This document shows, in pieces, positions 63,676 through 64,000 of a stretch of 64,000 nt of DNA. Within the stretch, counting starts at the first letter, position 1; each line of letters begins with the position of its first letter. The notes below the pieces were generated by a model, which saw nothing but the letters and a program-made list of their open reading frames with translations, did not search any database and had not been told where the DNA came from. The DNA lies in contig NZ_LT629696.1 in the NCBI RefSeq assembly GCF_900100265.1, forward strand, positions 992,001 through 1,056,000, in the 5' to 3' direction. This DNA is from Leifsonia sp. 466MF (lineage in GTDB: Bacteria; Actinomycetota; Actinomycetes; Actinomycetales; Microbacteriaceae). Both the position numbers and the translations under genes were made by a program.

Positions 63676-64000
63676 ATGATCATCCTCGCCGCGACTCCGA
63701 TCGGCAATCTCGGCGACGCGTCGCGGCGGCTGGTGGAGGTGCTGTCCGCGGCGACGGTGGTCGCGGCGGAGGACACCCGGGTCGCCCAGCGGCTGCTGGC
63801 GGGCCTCGGCGTCGAGAACCGCCCGCGGCTGATCGCCCTGCACGACCACAACGAGCGGGATCGGGCAGCGGAGCTCGTGGAGCTGGCGCGCGATCAGGAT
63901 GTGGTGCTGCTCTCCGACGCCGGGATGCCCACGGTGTCCGACCCCGGATTCCACCTGGTCGAGGCGGCCGCCGCGGCGGGGGTGGGCGTGACGGCGCTGC
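63676..64000 (+). CDS. rsmI: 16S rRNA (cytidine(1402)-2'-O)-methyltransferase RsmI, 5' part
   Basis: The first 108 residues are in the window; the gene continues past the right edge. The start is ATG 63676, translation MIILAATPIGNLGDASRRLV. Hallmarks of the SAM-dependent tetrapyrrole-type methylase are PIGNLGD, AAEDTRVAQRLL and LLSDAGMPTVSDPG. It methylates ribosomal RNA at C1402 at the decoding centre. It diverges from pmt, an arrangement common in Actinobacteria. Confidence 0.92.
   Translation, partial: MIILAATPIGNLGDASRRLVEVLSAATVVAAEDTRVAQRLLAGLGVENRPRLIALHDHNERDRAAELVELARDQDVVLLSDAGMPTVSDPGFHLVEAAAAAGVGVTAL

Overview
The window is a high-GC (about 70% by eye) chromosomal segment of an actinobacterium, most likely a member of the Microbacteriaceae close to Leifsonia. 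This placement is inferred from codon use, the many GTG starts, frequent leaderless-type promoters, the pmt/rsmI pair at the right edge and the actinobacterial gene families; it was not tested by a search. About 50 protein genes are packed almost without gaps. No rRNA, tRNA, CRISPR array or transposase was seen, and no gene-free stretch exceeds 300 bases.

Left part (1-5.2 kb): a small catabolic operon (short-chain dehydrogenase, acyl-CoA dehydrogenase, M24-type peptidase fragment) diverges from its probable TetR repressor across a perfect 11-bp-arm palindrome. An aldo/keto reductase and a DUF559/AbiEi-like protein follow; the latter is framed by two copies of a 57-bp palindrome. From 5.2 to 11.2 kb lies a ribonucleotide reductase locus: an MFS exporter diverges from nrdA-nrdB-sulfurtransferase, with two NrdR-box-like palindromes and DnaA-box-like sites between them. 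NrdB has the class Ic signature (Phe at the radical site, Glu as first metal ligand). The CxxC redox tail of NrdA is displaced into a separate 25-codon frame. From 11.4 to 14.1 kb is a polar amino acid ABC importer.

The 14-30 kb region is mostly housekeeping or generic metabolism: SDR, HrpA helicase, fatty acyl-CoA ligase, aldo/keto reductase, YyaL-type thioredoxin-fold protein, Tat-exported FAD oxidase, RibD-like reductase, PabC-like lyase, acylphosphatase, an N-methyltransferase and a metallophosphoesterase. At 30.2-31.6 kb a 58-bp perfect direct repeat brackets a 1.29-kb unit with a secreted protein and a small membrane protein; the unit appears to have been inserted into a divergent promoter. 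From 31.6 to 42 kb come an aldo/keto reductase, a flavin reductase with a GTGA-coupled small protein, a large LuxR-type ATPase regulator, a DksA/TraR protein, a glutathione peroxidase, L-serine dehydratase and a DrrAB-type ABC exporter.

The right part has an HTH/Clp-N pair with a textbook promoter and paired operators, an AfsR-type regulator, and a 9.6-kb gene for a secreted protein made of 23 DUF11-like repeats. It continues with a methyltransferase, a CoA-binding protein coupled to O-acetylhomoserine sulfhydrylase, a guanidine-III riboswitch with its SMR exporter, a YeiH-type membrane protein, an S53 peptidase, a protein O-mannosyltransferase and the 5' part of rsmI.

Two window-wide patterns stand out. 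First, ten long-stem intergenic palindromes in five sequence families sit mostly right after stop codons. Second, about twenty genes carry a TAnnnT-like -10 box 6-8 bases before the start codon, the signature of leaderless mRNAs.
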